A DNA stretch of 64,000 bases from Panicum virgatum (taxonomy: Eukaryota; Streptophyta; Magnoliopsida; Poales; Poaceae): NCBI RefSeq assembly GCF_016808335.1, contig NC_053136.1:6368531-6432530 (forward strand), read 5' to 3'. Below are positions 1 to 11,661 of this stretch, one piece after another (position 1 is the first letter of the stretch; each line of letters begins with the position of its first letter). The notes below the pieces were generated by a model. It did not search any database, was not told the origin of the DNA, and saw only the letters and a list, made by a program, of their open reading frames with translations. The translations under genes were made by a program, and so were the position numbers.

Positions 1-11
1 TTGGGACTGGA

Positions 12-993
12 GTGCGACATAATGGACTCTGGTTTCTTGATAGAAGGAAGACCGATGAAGCAATATGTCTGGCTCTCACAACAGTAGCTAGTGAAGAGGA
101 GGCGAAGGTAATGCTTTTGCACTGTTGGTTGGGGCATATATCTTTTGATGTTATGAGTAGAATGTTTCATGATGAAATGTGCAAGGTAGACAAACTGAAA
201 ATTAGTATGTGATGCTTGTGAATTTGGGAAACACACGAGAGCCTCCTACGTGAGTAGAGGACTACGGAGTGTGAATCCTTTCATGTTGATCCACTCAGAT
301 GTGTGGACTTCTCCTGTTGTTTCAGTGAGTGGAATGAAATATTTTGTTACCTTCATTGATTGTTATTCCCGTTTCACATGGTTATATCTTATGAAGCACA
401 AAAGTGAGGTATTAAATTGTTTTAAGGACTTCTATGCATGTGTAAGGAATCAGTTCAATACTCATGTTCAAATTATTAGAACTGATAATGGGACAGAATA
501 TTTGAATAATGAATTTAGAACCTTTCTTTCTAAAGAAAGGATATTACACCAGACATCTTGTCCTGATACACCCCCACAAAATGGAGCAGCAGAAAGAAAG
601 AATCGCCATCTACTAGAGGTGACCAGGTCACTCATGTACACAATGAATGTACCTAAGTTCTTATGGAGTGAAGCGGTTATGACCGCGACTCATCTTATTA
701 ACCGCATGCCATCAAGAGTGCTTGGTATGAAAACTCCATGTGAAATGCTCTTCGGGAAAAATGAATTTATTGTTGCACCAAAAGTTTTTGGATGCACTTG
801 CTTTGTGAGGGATCACAGACCTTCTGTAGGGAAATTGGATCCCCAAGCTATCAAATGTATATTTGTTGGGTACTCATGTGGGCAAAAAGGATATAAATGT
901 TGGAGCCCATCTGAACATCGTATGTTTGTGAGTATGGATGTCACTTTTAGAGAATCAATTCCTTTTTATGGAGAAAGATCAGATCCTGAGTGA
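12..993 (+). pseudogene. copia integrase region (GAG-pre-integrase plus integrase core), frameshifted
   Basis: The first segment (12-212) reads a GAG-pre-integrase end with LHCWLGHISFD, carrying the HxxxH side of the zinc-binding domain. The second segment (250-993) reads the integrase core: IHSDVWTS (first Asp), RTDNGTEYLN (second Asp) and AAERKNRHLLE (catalytic Glu), so the DDE triad is visible. The CxxC half of the zinc finger falls near 213-235, where the frame changes by one base. A stop at 991-993 ends the integrase frame before the linker to RT. The integrase would insert element cDNA into the host genome. Family identification is secure; an intact product is not possible. Confidence 0.9.
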
Positions 994-1307
994 TCTATTT
1001 TCTATACTTGAATCTCCTAGTGTGGATGAAGTTACTCGTGAGGGGGAGAGTAAGAATGTTCAGAGTGACTCAGTTGAGAAACAATCGAAAATAGAATGAG
1101 TGATAAGTACTTCAGCTTCTCAGGAAAGGAGAGTGGAAGGGGTTAATAATGAATCAATCTCTTCTCAAGATAGGAACTTTGAAGATGGGAGGCAACATGA
1201 TAGATATTTTTCAAAGGTATATACAAGAAGGGAGTATAGATCTCCGGCAGAGGCAACAGAGGTGGCACCACCACCTCCAATACATGACAGTACCCAGGAG
1301 ATAATTA

Positions 1308-2949
1308 ATGTGCCTTCATCACCGGAAGTTGAGCTTGATCATCCTTTATCAGATGACTTGCCCATTGCATTGCGAAAATCTACACGGATTAATGCAGGAG
1401 TGCCTCGGCCAAGGTATGGATTTGAGGATGATATTAGTAACTATGTTTCAGTATGCTTCTTTATCCCCTTCATATAAATCATTTCTAGCCTCATTGCAAT
1501 TAGTGCAAATTCCTAAAGATTGGAAGGAAGCAAAACATAATCCAAAATGGAAAGAGGCCATGCTTGAAGAATTAGCTGCTCTAGAAAAGAACAAAACTTG
1601 GGATCTTGTACCTCTCCCTATAGGTAAGAAGGTTGTCGGTTGCAAATGGGTATTTACAGTAAAACAAAATCATGATGGGAAAGTAGAGAGGTACAAAGCT
1701 AGACTAGTTGCAAAAGGGTATTGTCAGACTTATGGAATTGATTACGATGAGACGTTCGCACCAGTTGCAAAAATGAGCACAGTGAGGACATTAATCTCTT
1801 GTGCAGTTGTTTATGATTGGCCATTATATCAGTTAGATATTAAAAATGCTTTCTTGCATGGAGATCTCCGAGAGGAAGTCTATATGGAAATTCCACCAGG
1901 ATTTGCTACTGATCAGACTAAGGGCAAAGTGTTGAAGTTGAAGAAGTCATTGTATGGTTTAAAGCAGTCACCAAGGGCTTGGTTTGATCGATTAAGGCGA
2001 GCAATGTGTAACATGGGATACAAACAGTGCAATAGTGATCACACTGTGTTTTATCATCATTCTAGAGGTCATGTCACTATTCTTGCAGTGTATGTGGATG
2101 ATATGATTATCACTGGTGATGACACTTTGGAGATAACTCGACTAAAGAGGAATCTAAGCAAGGAATTTGAAGTGAAGGATTTGGGACAACTTCGATATTT
2201 TCTGGGTATTGAAATAGCAAGATCTCCTAGGGGAATTGTTCTTTCACAGCGCAGATATGTACTTGATCTGCTAGATGAAACAGGTATGCTTGGATGTCGC
2301 CCAGCTTCTACCCCTATTGAACAAAATCACAAGATATGTGCAGAATATGGAGACCCTGTAGATAAAGAAAGATATCAGAGACTTGTGGGACGGTTGATCT
2401 ATTTATGTCATACAAGACCTGATATAACGTATGCTGTAAGTATTGTGAGTCGCTATATGCATGACCCAAGAAGCTGGCCATTTGGATGCGGTCTACAGGA
2501 TCTTGCGATACTTGAAAAGTAGTCCAGGAAAGGGGTTATGGTTCAAGAGAAATGGTCATTTAGAAGTGGAAGGTTATTGTGATGCAGACTGGGCTAGTTG
2601 TCTTGATGATAGAAGGTCGACATCTGGTTACTGCACCTTTGTTGGGGGAAATCTAGTGGCATGGAGAAGCAAAAAACAACCAGTAGTATCTCGATCAACT
2701 GCAGAAGCAGAGTTCAGAGCTATGTCAGTATGCCTTAGTGAGATGTTATGGGTGAAAAACTTGTTATCTGAACTAAAACTAATGAAAGGCACTCTGAAAC
2801 TTTGGTGCGACAATAAGTCAGCGCTTAGCATTGCAACCAATCATGTTCAGCATGATAGAACCAAGCATGTGGACATCGATCGCTTCTTTATCAAGGAACG
2901 ATTGGATGATGGGACTCTTAAGTTGGATTTTGTGACTTCAAGCGAATAG
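1308..2949 (+). pseudogene. copia reverse transcriptase and RNase H, frameshifted
   Basis: The RT segment (open to 2522) shows the copia hallmarks QLDIKNAFLHGDL, SLYGLKQSPRAWF and the catalytic YVDDM box at about 2091-2106. RNase H continues in another frame (from about 2480 to 2949) with EGYCDADWASC, STAEAEFRAM, WCDNKSAL and KHVDIDRFF. The frame change is near 2472-2480, inside the RT-RNase H junction. A TAG at 2947-2949 cuts RNase H just before the usual VADCLTKGL terminus, which is still legible downstream. These enzymes would copy the element RNA into DNA and remove the RNA strand. The copy is defective because of the frameshift and nonsense codon. Confidence 0.92.
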
Positions 2950-3040
2950 GTAGCAGACTGTTTAACAAAGGGATTAGGAGTTAAAGATTGTGTATTAGCC
3001 TGTAGCAAGATGGGGATGATAGATATTTATCACCCATCTT

Positions 3041-3200
3041 GAGGGGGAGTGTTGATGTATGTGTATAAGAGAGTGTGTGTAATTGTGTAATCTTGGAAGG
3101 ACTAAATTGTAAAAGGTACACAAATATATGGGAAGGAACAGAGAGGGATCGTGATGTGTGGCTCCAGAAATTTCCCCAAACCACTCGACTCTACAAAACC
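3041..3200 (+). repeat. polypurine tract and start of copia 3' LTR
   Basis: GAGGGGGAG (3041-3049) is a plus-strand priming tract. TGTTGATGTATG begins the LTR at 3050. A matching CA end with target duplication was not found, so the LTR may be truncated. Confidence 0.6.
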
Positions 3201-3344
3201 CAAACAGAAGGATATGCATCCAACTATGAACTAATATAGCCATGAGGATATGCATGCATGCTGCCAACTCCTTGCCTCAGCTAGCCTTAAAGTTTGCTGT
3301 TGCTCCTTGTGATGTGGGTATCCATGCAGATGATACAATGTCTG

Positions 3345-3910
3345 TCAACTAAATTCATTACTGTTAGAAATTAGACACTTAATGCGGCAGAGGTAATAGT
3401 AGGATTTGGGAACAAACTCTTCCTGACCAGATCTGCCCTGGTCCTCTTCATGGGTACTTGGTTCAGACATTTGGATTTCCTTAGCTTGTGGTTCAAAAAA
3501 CACTAAAATATCAGTCAAAAGAGCCATAGTCATCTATAGAATCTGACTGATCCAAATGAAGTTGTAAGTTCAGGGAACAGATATACAAAAGAAACCACCA
3601 AAAATCTTGAACTTTTGCCAATTTTTAGTTTCTGCCAGGTATTTTTCAAATGCTCGTTCTTCTGAATTTTTCCGCTGTCAAGAGAGATGGCAATGCTGCC
3701 TGGTGCCACAAGCCTCATCTCATTTATCTTGAGATAACATCTAGGTCAAGTTCCTTGAAAAATCTCCCTGGATAATTTGTTATAGATGTTTACCCATTGC
3801 ACATAAGTTTCTTGTGAATTAGTTTATTAATTACAACTGAACTACTAATACCTGCAGATATGCCTTCTCTTGAGCATCTTTTCAGGCGACATAAGTTCCA
3901 CATTGACCTG
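3345..3910 (-). other. possible exons of an unrecognised minus-strand gene or gene relic
   Basis: Two minus-strand stretches look coding and are joined by plausible splice sites. The terminal exon, complement(3345..3502), reads FFEPQAKEIQMSEPS and ends in a stop. An upstream exon, complement(3599..3674), reads EEERAFEKYLAETKNWQKF, with a CAG acceptor before it and a GT donor after it that join in phase. Further upstream, around 3850-3890, NVELMSPEKMLKRRHIC precedes a GTATTAG donor, but its phase does not fit the next exon cleanly. I do not recognise the protein. It could be the 3' end of a gene whose 5' part is missing, a captured fragment, or chance. No start codon was assigned. Confidence 0.25.
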
Positions 3911-3919
3911 CCCTGCGGT

Positions 3920-4850
3920 TTTCAGCTTTGCAATGCTGCGCTCCCCCCACCCCAATTTTTAGTGTCGACAAAGGTTTTGTTAACCAATCAGACTATAGAT
4001 TGCACACATGTCAGAACTGTGACCAACTGAGCATGTTGCATAGTATTTGTCAGGTACTAAGCAAGAAACATGATACGTTTCTGAACCAGAAAAACAGTGC
4101 TCTACTATGATGCCTATCCCCTCAAGATGAACAGCAGCCGCTTAAAAATCATGGAAGCAGAAATTCGTATGAGCTAGCTAATAATATAAGATTCAACTCC
4201 TCTCAATCAGATCTGATGCGTTTTGCAGTAATCAGATTTATTTGAGCACTGACGCTTATACCAGGTACAGTGAAGAAATCAGCCAACAATTTCTCACCGG
4301 CGCTCGGCGTGGCTTCCACCACGCCCATCTCCCCCTCCCCTGCACGAACTCCGGCGGTGACTGACGCTCCCAGCCCGGCTCCAAAAAGGCTCCGCCGAGG
4401 TGCTCAGAGGCTCCCAGCCACGCGCGGCGCCACTGCCTGGCTGCATTCCTCTTCGCTTCCTCGTCCTCTTCCCAATCGTCTGCCGCGCGTGGCCGTCTCC
4501 GACATACAAGCTGCAGCTGCAGCTCGACCCGGCTGTCTACGCCACAGCGGATTCGAAGTTGGAGATAGCGAGATGGGCTTTTCCTACGTGTCTGCCAGCA
4601 GTACCAAACGCGTAGATATGTGCCTGTTCTACGAATCGTTTCTGAATCTCAGAAGATTGCAGCTCGCTGGATGTCACTCCCATCTCTCTCATGCAGCTGG
4701 TGGTAGTGCAGCCGTGCAGGTTGAGACAAGCCCAGATCCTGGCGCGAATGTGTAGCATTCTCTGATAATTGAGTTTGAATATAGCAGTGACAAAAGGCAC
4801 AACATTCTGATGACACAACTGGAAATCACGCATAATATTTGCAGCGATTT
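3920..4850. other. intergenic, includes an unassigned GC-rich block and the probable 3' UTR of chorismate mutase
   Basis: The 4280-4620 stretch is GC-rich and open in several frames, the longest being 161 codons on the plus strand (4270-4755). The open frames are low-complexity (Ala/Pro/Ser/Arg) with no motif I recognise, so I do not call a gene. The 150-200 bases left of 4855 are likely the 3' UTR of the minus-strand gene. Confidence 0.4.
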
Positions 4851-4854
4851 GCGG

Positions 4855-7800
4855 TCAGTCGAGACGGCAGAGGAGATACTCGACTTCGACGTCCTTCGTC
4901 AATGGCATCACCCACTGGTCATAAAGCTTGGAGACAACTGTAGGATCGACCTTGCATTCGCTGTCACTGGAAGTGACTTGTGGCTTGCCGGCATTGTCCT
5001 CCAAGGTGACGTCCTGTCCAAACGTCCTGGCTTTCTTCTCTACTCTCTTCTTGACCTTCTCTTCGACTGCCTTGAATGTGAGCAGATCCATCAGAGAATT
5101 GCTGTCCTGCATTGACAGTGAGATAAAGCATAAATTGTTTATGTTCTGGAGTTTGACATCTAAAGCACTTCAAAGCAGGTAGATGAGAAAAAAAAAACCA
5201 TTGCAATAATTCCTACAATGTAGTAGAATAGGACATGAACATGTACAGCAGTCTGAAGATACGAGATTGTGAGTTTGTGACAAAGAACATAGAAATACAA
5301 AGCTAGCCATTTGAAGGGAAATCTAAGCTGAATTCTTGGTTGAACTTCAACTATTAAGGTTCACCACTATACATAAGCCCTTGGGAACACCAGACGTTGT
5401 TTTATATTGCCAGCAGCAAATATACCAATTCTGTATGGATTAGGTAATTCAGGGAGGCAGAGAATGTGATGTTCAGTAGATTAACCTTTGCTTGTATCAG
5501 TGGACTATAATCCTGAGGAGCGTCTTGGAACTTCACCTCAGCAACATATTTGCCAATATGGATTCTTCTTGATAGAACCTACAAAAAAGAACCTAGTACT
5601 TTACAGGCATACATCAATTTTGAAGAATAAAATCCCGCATTTTGCAAATATTCTTATAGTAAAAGAAATTCTAACATAGAATTCATACCTGAAGACATGC
5701 AAAATCCAACGCAACTGTTTCTGCATAGCTACCATCATCACCATCAACAGTGAACAAGGGGAGCAATTCATCAAAATACATTTTCCATATTGCATCATTC
5801 ACAGTGACCAAAGAGGCTAAAGGGTGCAAAACCTAATAATAATTAATAACCCAATAGAAGCTCAGATCTCAGTGATTGTCAATATCAGTCCTTGATATTG
5901 TAAGGTTAATGACTGGTGACCACCTTTGGGGAACTCCTGGTAGGAAAGAAAGGCGAGGGGAGATCTTGAGGGAAGAATGGAACATCTTCTGGCTTTTGAT
6001 AATGTCCAGCCTATGAGAATTAAAAATATATTGAGATTGTGTTCGAGATTGCACAAAAATGGTTGACTATTGCAGTATAAGAAAATGTAGGAGATGGCAC
6101 AGCAATGGTATATATTGCAGTACATGCGCCGCCATAACAAGAAGCCTCTGTGCTAGATGGCTTAACTAAGAACATATTGTTAAGCTGTCTTGGCTTGCCA
6201 GGTTTGGATACAATACAATCTACAAATGAGAAAACATATGTTTTGGCCTTTTCCATGTCCAGTAAAGTATCAATAAGCAAAATTAATCACATTACCTTTT
6301 AGCTAAGACATCTAATGGGAAATGCAATTTAGTTTTCTTGCCTTGTGAATTTGAATAAAGTGAATAGAGACAGGATCAAGTACCAAGTCGTTTTTTTAAG
6401 GGTAGCAAGTCATTTGAATCAACAAACAGTGGAAAGCCAAGTAGAGAAGTGCCAACAGAGCCCAAAGAACCAAAGTCCATATCTAACCTGGTATGATGGT
6501 TTGTTGATTCATTGAGCTCGTTAATTTATGTTCAGGCTGACCCAACTGTGTCCGCCGTAGTTCGGGTCAAAAAAAAATACAAGGGGGGGAAGGCAGCTAC
6601 TGCTTTAATAGTTTGATCCGACCTAGGGCCTGTTTGGATCACTCTGGACTCTAAAGTCCAGCTATGGATCCAAACATTCCTGATTTTACCATAGATTATG
6701 GAATCCAAGAATCTGAGCAAACCCAACTTCTTGCTGATTCTAAAATCTAGAGGGATCCAAACAGGGCCCAAATTGCATTTCACAAGACAAAAATAGGTAA
6801 TTGACACATTATAATAGTAAAAAAAAACGACAGATGCAGCCTGATCAAGAACTTCAGAAAACAGTAATTTTGCGACATAACCATAACTTCCCCTGACTAA
6901 TCATAACTTCCCTTTCCGGCATAAATCTATTTGGAAACTTAAAAATCCACTAACAATTAAGATCTTCCTTCGTTACCTGCAAAAGGGGGTTATTTTAACA
7001 AAGGATAATCTTCGAAGGAAAAACTAGAAGGGTGGTCAAAAGTGTTGCTATAGCAATTGTAACGAAACAATCAAACACCTCTTTTTTTATTAAAGTGATC
7101 TAGAGGACTGTCCAAGTTGCCACTGGTTTAACCCATCTAGATCGGTAACCCACATGATTGGGAATTGGCTTCAAAATTTTGATGCACAAGAGGCCTCTAC
7201 TAGTCAAACAGGGGCAGCAGCTCTGTGTTGGGAAATATGGCCTTATCGAAATGGTATTATCTTTGATAATGATAAACATTCATCCTTTATAAATGCTATT
7301 TTCAAGGGGACCTCCTGGCTTCGATTTTGGTCAATATTATAGCACGAGGAGAGGACAAAAGATCTGTTCAGGAAGACCAGCACTTCTTTGAAGACTGGCA
7401 GCCTTAGAACTGTTTGCGAGCTATGGATGGAAGCATGATAATAGAATTTATCAGGCTTAATTTTGCTTTTTGACTCTCCTGTTAATCCAGCGTTTGAAGA
7501 TATAATATTTGAAGGCTGTGTTAGGCCGGAAAATTCCATTATCTGAAAAAAAAGTAATTTTGCCCCCTCCTCTGCTCCACCGGGTTCTCCATCTGGCTAA
7601 TGCAAATCTCAATAGAGCAAACTGATGGAACAAGCGAGGCGCGACAAAAAAAAAGGCTTGCCTTTGCATTGAGGGCTTCTGCTTCCCGGACGAAGAACTC
7701 GACGAGAGAGCGCCCTCCCGCCCCGCCACCGGCGCCAGGCGCGTAGGCCGCCGCGTTGCGCGGGTGCCTAGCGCGCTCGATGAGCGCGAACACCACCGAG

Positions 7801-7868
7801 TCCTCCAGCCGGACCAGCGCGTCCCGCACCGCGGCCAGGCTCAGCTGCTCGCCCCCCGCCGCGTCCAT
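4855..7868 (-). CDS. chorismate mutase, predicted cytosolic, five exons
   Basis: This enzyme converts chorismate to prephenate, the branch towards phenylalanine and tyrosine. The model is complement(join(4855..5106,5486..5578,5689..5832,5924..6010,7662..7868)). It gives 260 residues with all junctions in phase, the usual length of the cytosolic plant isoform. The start is MDAAGGEQLSLAAVRDALVR with no plastid transit peptide ahead of it. Residues 29-34 are LIERAR, the conserved active-site helix. Exon 2 reads GHYQKPEDVPFFPQDLPSP, exon 3 VNDAIWKMYFDELLPLF, exon 4 RIHIGKYVAEVKF, and the C-terminus KLYDQWVMPLTKDVEVEYLL followed by CRLD and stop. Introns 2-4 are GT-AG. Intron 1 (6011-7661) has a GC donor (AAAG/GCAAGC) paired with an AG acceptor. 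No frameshift or internal stop was seen. Family assignment is firm. Cytosolic location is inferred from the missing transit peptide. Confidence 0.93.
6626..6769. mobile_element. 144-bp MITE in intron 1 of chorismate mutase
   Basis: The ends are near-perfect inverted repeats: GGGCCTGTTTGGATCACTCT on the left, and GGGCCCTGTTTGGATCCCTCT minus one base on the right when reversed. The superfamily is uncertain because no clean target duplication was found. Confidence 0.65.
7154..7420 (+). pseudogene. LINE remnant (C-terminal end of reverse-transcriptase ORF)
   Basis: The frame from 7154 reads ALCWEIWPYRNGIIFDN followed by GTSWLRFWS, which matches the zinc-knuckle tail of plant LINE ORF2 proteins (CWxIWxxRN...F, then WLRFW). 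Only this C-terminal end is present, and a stop at 7340-7342 interrupts it. The relic lies inside intron 1 of chorismate mutase, antisense to that gene, and would be spliced out. Confidence 0.55.
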
Positions 7869-7904
7869 GGCGAGGAATGGGATCGGATCGTGAACTGCGA
7901 GATG

Positions 7905-7933
7905 ATTTTTTTTATTGGGGGGGGGGGGGGGAG
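7905..7933. repeat. homopolymer runs T8 and G15 upstream of chorismate mutase
   Basis: A T run is followed within a few bases by a run of about 15 G, roughly 40-65 bp upstream of the chorismate mutase ATG on its strand (a C run there). This is either a poly-C tract in the 5' UTR or promoter, or a spot of poor base calling. Confidence 0.7.
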
Positions 7934-7934
7934 T

Positions 7935-10482
7935 GTACTTTGGGCCTTTGGCACAGTGATGGTGGATGATGGCGAGTGTCAGTCCACAAGTCCACGCCGG
8001 TAGTGGAAATGGTTGAGTACGGCCCAAGGCGATATCCTCACTCAGGGCTTGTGTGGATGGGGACCTCGCTCAGGCAGCTGCTGCCAGGCAGCCATCCTGG
8101 CCCCAGCCGCACGAAATCGAGCTTTTCCAGGGTGCAGTCCAAATAAACCCTCAGTGCGTGGACGCGTGGAAAGCATGGTCTTTTTTTTTTGAAACGTGGA
8201 AAGCATGGTCTAGTATTGGCAATTGTTCGAAAAAAGTCTGCATGACCCTAAACTATTTAGGGTGCACTACTTCATCTTCCAACTATAAAATTAAATATTC
8301 TAACTCTTGCACTAAGTTATACATGATTTAATGAGTATAAAATTTTTACTATAGTTCAAACATACAATAATTTGTCAACCATAAAAATTTCACCACAATT
8401 GGACTATAAAAATGGCAGCTATGAATTATTTCAATTAATTATAAAAAAGTATAGATCTAAAACTACACCAAAATCTTTATATGAAAGTATACCATATTAT
8501 ATCTTCATGTTTAGATCTACTCATGTGGAGTCTGACAAAATTAGATTTTTCATTTTATACTCCGTGATTTACTATATTTTTTAAAAAAATTAGCGAAAAT
8601 AAATAAAGAAAAAGATAAAGATAAAACTGCCATCCAAAATCATTTGGGGAGGATTAGTTGACTGGTTTTGAAAAATTCAGAGGATAGCAGTAGAATATCT
8701 GATTTTATAGTTTGATGGTGAATAAATAACTGAGGGTTATGTATATTTTTTCCATGATTGTTATGCAGTTTCATTTCTAGAAGATATGGCGCTGATGAGA
8801 CAGACATGTTGGTAGGTCGAAAACCACGGTGGTGCTAGATGAAGGCGACTGTTGGAGAAGTACTGACTTTTAAGAGAAATAAAAAATTCAACGTGTTTTG
8901 GAGAAAAATAAAAAAGTCTATATATTTGCCATGCACGATATAAAATTATTAAAAGTTATTATATGAGCTTAATTTTGGATCCATGGAAGAAACTCCTGTA
9001 CTTTAACATCACGGGTGGGTGCTCCTCGGCCCGTTCATAGATGTTCTATGCAAAGAGATGGAAGATTTGATGCAAGGTCATAATATGTTCTATGAAAAGT
9101 AGTTATGTACACCCTCCATTTTAAATTGTCGGTCGTTTAACTTTTTTATCTCAAATTTGACCACTCATCTTATTCAAAAATATTCTCTCTTATTTCGGCT
9201 GTTGTGCTAAAGCCTCACGCCACTATTCTCGAAAATCATCCCCAAAAGCAAACCCACTAGATCTGAACCCCGCAAATATATGATCCGAACCCGCACTATT
9301 GCCACCCTTAAGTGTGGTGTGTATATGTATGACGGTGTGTACGTGTGCAAATAGATGCCATACAGAGTTGTAAAAAAACAACCTATTTGGACCGCATGTC
9401 ACCAACTGGGCATCCCGTGCCCCCTATCCGCACACGACAGAAACCACCACGTACCAGGCGCCATTCCTTGCGTGCTGAGCTGTGAACTGCAAGCAACATG
9501 TGCGAGCGCGAGATGCCCTGCTACTAAGCTGTCAGCACTCGTCATACTCTATTTTTATTTTTTAAAAAAATATTTTATTCTAGTCATCGAGATTCTTTTT
9601 TCTATATCACTTTCTCTCGCACCTATCATACTCTATATCTCATCTTCTAACGAACTATTCTATATTTTATTCAACCATCTCTAACTACTATCTCCTTTCT
9701 TCTCCCCTCTTTTTTTCCTTTTCTTTTTTCTATTTTTTCCTTTTTCTTTTTCTCTTTTTCTCTATCTCCCTTTTTCTCTTTGTTTCTTTTCCACTTTCCC
9801 CGCCTCTCTTCTCTCTCCTCATTTTTCTCCCCAACCTCTCTCCTCCTCTTCTCATTTTTCTGCTCTCTCCTCTCTCAACGGCCATCGCCGGCAGCACACC
9901 ATGCACCGGCCACAGCGTGCCCTCAGTTTCCCTTCCCTCTCTCGCCACGGAGCCGGACACCAGGCAGTGGAGCTACGGCGGCCGAGGCGAGGAGCGGCAG
10001 CCGCGGCTGGATCCAGTGCTAGCGAGCCCTCAGCTCGGCCATCTCTCCGCGGTGGGCGATGAGGTCGGGCGTCTCTCTCTCTTCCTTCCTTCCTCCCTCC
10101 CCGCGGATCGACACGAGCATGGGACAGCACCGGCGGCCGCACGCGAGGCCGGAGCGAAGCGTGTGCGTACTCATCTCCTCCTCCGCCTCGCCCCTTTCTC
10201 TCCATCTAACGCGAGTCTGGCTGGCTCCTCCAAGCGCAGCACGCGCGTGGGCCTCGGCATGAAGCGTCACAACCGTTATTCCCTGTAGCGGATTGGATGT
10301 CACGCTTAGGCCATTGCCGCGCGGGGCCTGCGCCACGTGTGTGGGATGGCGGACGAACGCCTAGATTTGGAGGAATGACCCCTTCTGCTTCGGTAGTGTG
10401 GCCTTTTAGAGGAGACCGGTGCAGACGATTATATTCATACTTCAGTAACGTTTACAGGTCCCTCCGGTGCGGATAACCTTAA
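7935..10482. other. intergenic: chorismate mutase upstream region, AT-rich DNA, pyrimidine tract
   Basis: A short duplicated phrase (GGAAAGCATGGTCT) occurs at about 8168 and 8197. 8270-8990 is AT-rich with no gene. 9111-9190 resembles one end of a Stowaway-type MITE (CCCTCCATTTTAAATTG). 9690-9870 is almost pure pyrimidine (CTTTTTCTC repeats). 9870-10290 is GC-rich, with overlapping open frames on both strands and no recognised protein. 9400-9510 resembles 20410-20490, the upstream edge of the segmental duplication. Confidence 0.5.
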
Positions 10483-11544
10483 GGGTCCATTTGGATGTAG
10501 ATATTGGAGACCCTGGAATTGAATTGGTCCCAATACCAAATCAGGCTAGCATTGGAAATGAACAAAAATACCACATATGTTGTTTGGATGTAGATGGATT
10601 TTGTATCTGGAATCGAGAGACACATGGAATGCCAATTCCTATTTGGATGCACACATCTAGAAATTCACTGTCTTCTTCCCCAATCCCCACTGCAGCACCA
10701 GCAGAGAGGCAGAGCTCGACCTCGCCGGCGCCCTGGAGGAGCCCGGCCATGGGGGAGCTCGACCCACCGGTCATGGAGGGGGGAGCTCGACCCCGCCGGC
10801 GCCCTGGAGGAGCTTGACCCAGATGGAGGAGCCCGGCCACGGGGGAGCTCGACCTGCTAGTCATGGAGGGGGGAGCTCGACTCCGCCGGCGCCCTGGAAG
10901 AGCTCGACCTAGATGGAGGAGCCCGGCCATGGGGGAGCTCGACTCGCCGGTCATGGAGGAGCGAGCCGCCATGACCGCTCCCGCCGGATGGGGACGAGCT
11001 CGGTCCCATCCCGGCCATGGAGGAGCTCGACCCCGGATGGAGGAGCCCGACCCTGGGGGAAATCGACCCCGCTTGCCATGGGAGAGCTCGAGCCTTGAGC
11101 CCGCCGGCCTTGGAGGAGCGAGCTTCCATAACCGCTCACGCCAGATAGGGAGGAGCTCGGTCCCAGCCCGTCCATGGGGGAGCTTGAAAGGTCCTAATGA
11201 GCAAACGTCAGATGGGAGGAGGAAGAAGGGGGCGTCGGATGGGAGGAGGAAGAAGGGGTCGCCGGCCATGGAGGAGCGCTCGCTGGATGGGGAAAACAGG
11301 GCCGTGCACATGGGGGAGGAGTCGCGCTCGTGGGGAAGAAGGGTCGCGGTCGTCTCCAATTCCGTCCAATACGGAGGGTGGGGGCTCTGTATTGTGTGCG
11401 ACCGAACGCAGGTGCAGCCAATACCCCTTTGGCATTGAAGATGATTTCCAATTCCAATACCTAAGCCATCCAAACAACGGTATTTGGTGCTATCCAATAC
11501 CAATGCCAATTCCTAAGCCGCAATGTCTACATCCAAACGCAACC
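10483..11544. mobile_element. PIF/Harbinger-type non-autonomous element (about 1.06 kb)
   Basis: The left end GGGTCCATTTGGATGTAGA and the right end (TCTACATCCAAACGCAACC) form imperfect terminal inverted repeats. TAA flanks both sides (10480-10482 and 11545-11547), as expected for Tourist/PIF elements. Subterminal AT-rich stretches also pair (CCAATTCC motifs). The core (10690-11190) is very GC-rich and made of imperfect tandem units with GGAGCTCGACC and GCCGGCGCCCTGGAGGAGC, giving long but repetitive open frames on both strands. No transposase is present. It lies in the upstream flank of the first reductase gene and is absent from the paralogous position. Confidence 0.75.
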
Positions 11545-11661
11545 TAAGGGATGACGGGCGCCCGGGCACGCGTGCAGTGGTGTCTAATTCCCAAGTAAGA
11601 CCACAAAGCTGCAGTTGGCTTGATGACAGTCATAAACAATCCACCTGCGAGCAGTGTGTTA

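Larger units (their letters stand above)
1..3200 (+). mobile_element. Ty1/copia LTR retrotransposon, 3' portion, decayed
   Basis: The domain order on the plus strand is GAG-pre-integrase, integrase, reverse transcriptase, RNase H, polypurine tract, then the start of a 3' LTR. Integrase before RT is diagnostic of copia. The coding frame moves between all three phases and holds stops, so this copy cannot make an intact polyprotein. The gag and 5' LTR lie left of the window. A purine tract GAGGGGGAG at 3041-3049 is followed directly by TGTTGATGTATG at 3050, which I take as the LTR start. The LTR end was not found, so the right boundary is approximate. The coding part is AT-richer than the chorismate mutase and reductase exons. 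Confidence 0.93.

Noticed and set aside
4270..4755. 161-codon plus frame downstream of chorismate mutase
   Set aside because: It is low-complexity Ala/Pro/Ser/Arg with no domain, and its 3' part overlaps the probable 3' UTR of the opposite gene.
10541..11509. 322-codon minus-strand open frame
   Set aside because: It lies wholly inside the PIF-type element and is made of repeated GC-rich units, so length alone is not evidence of a gene.
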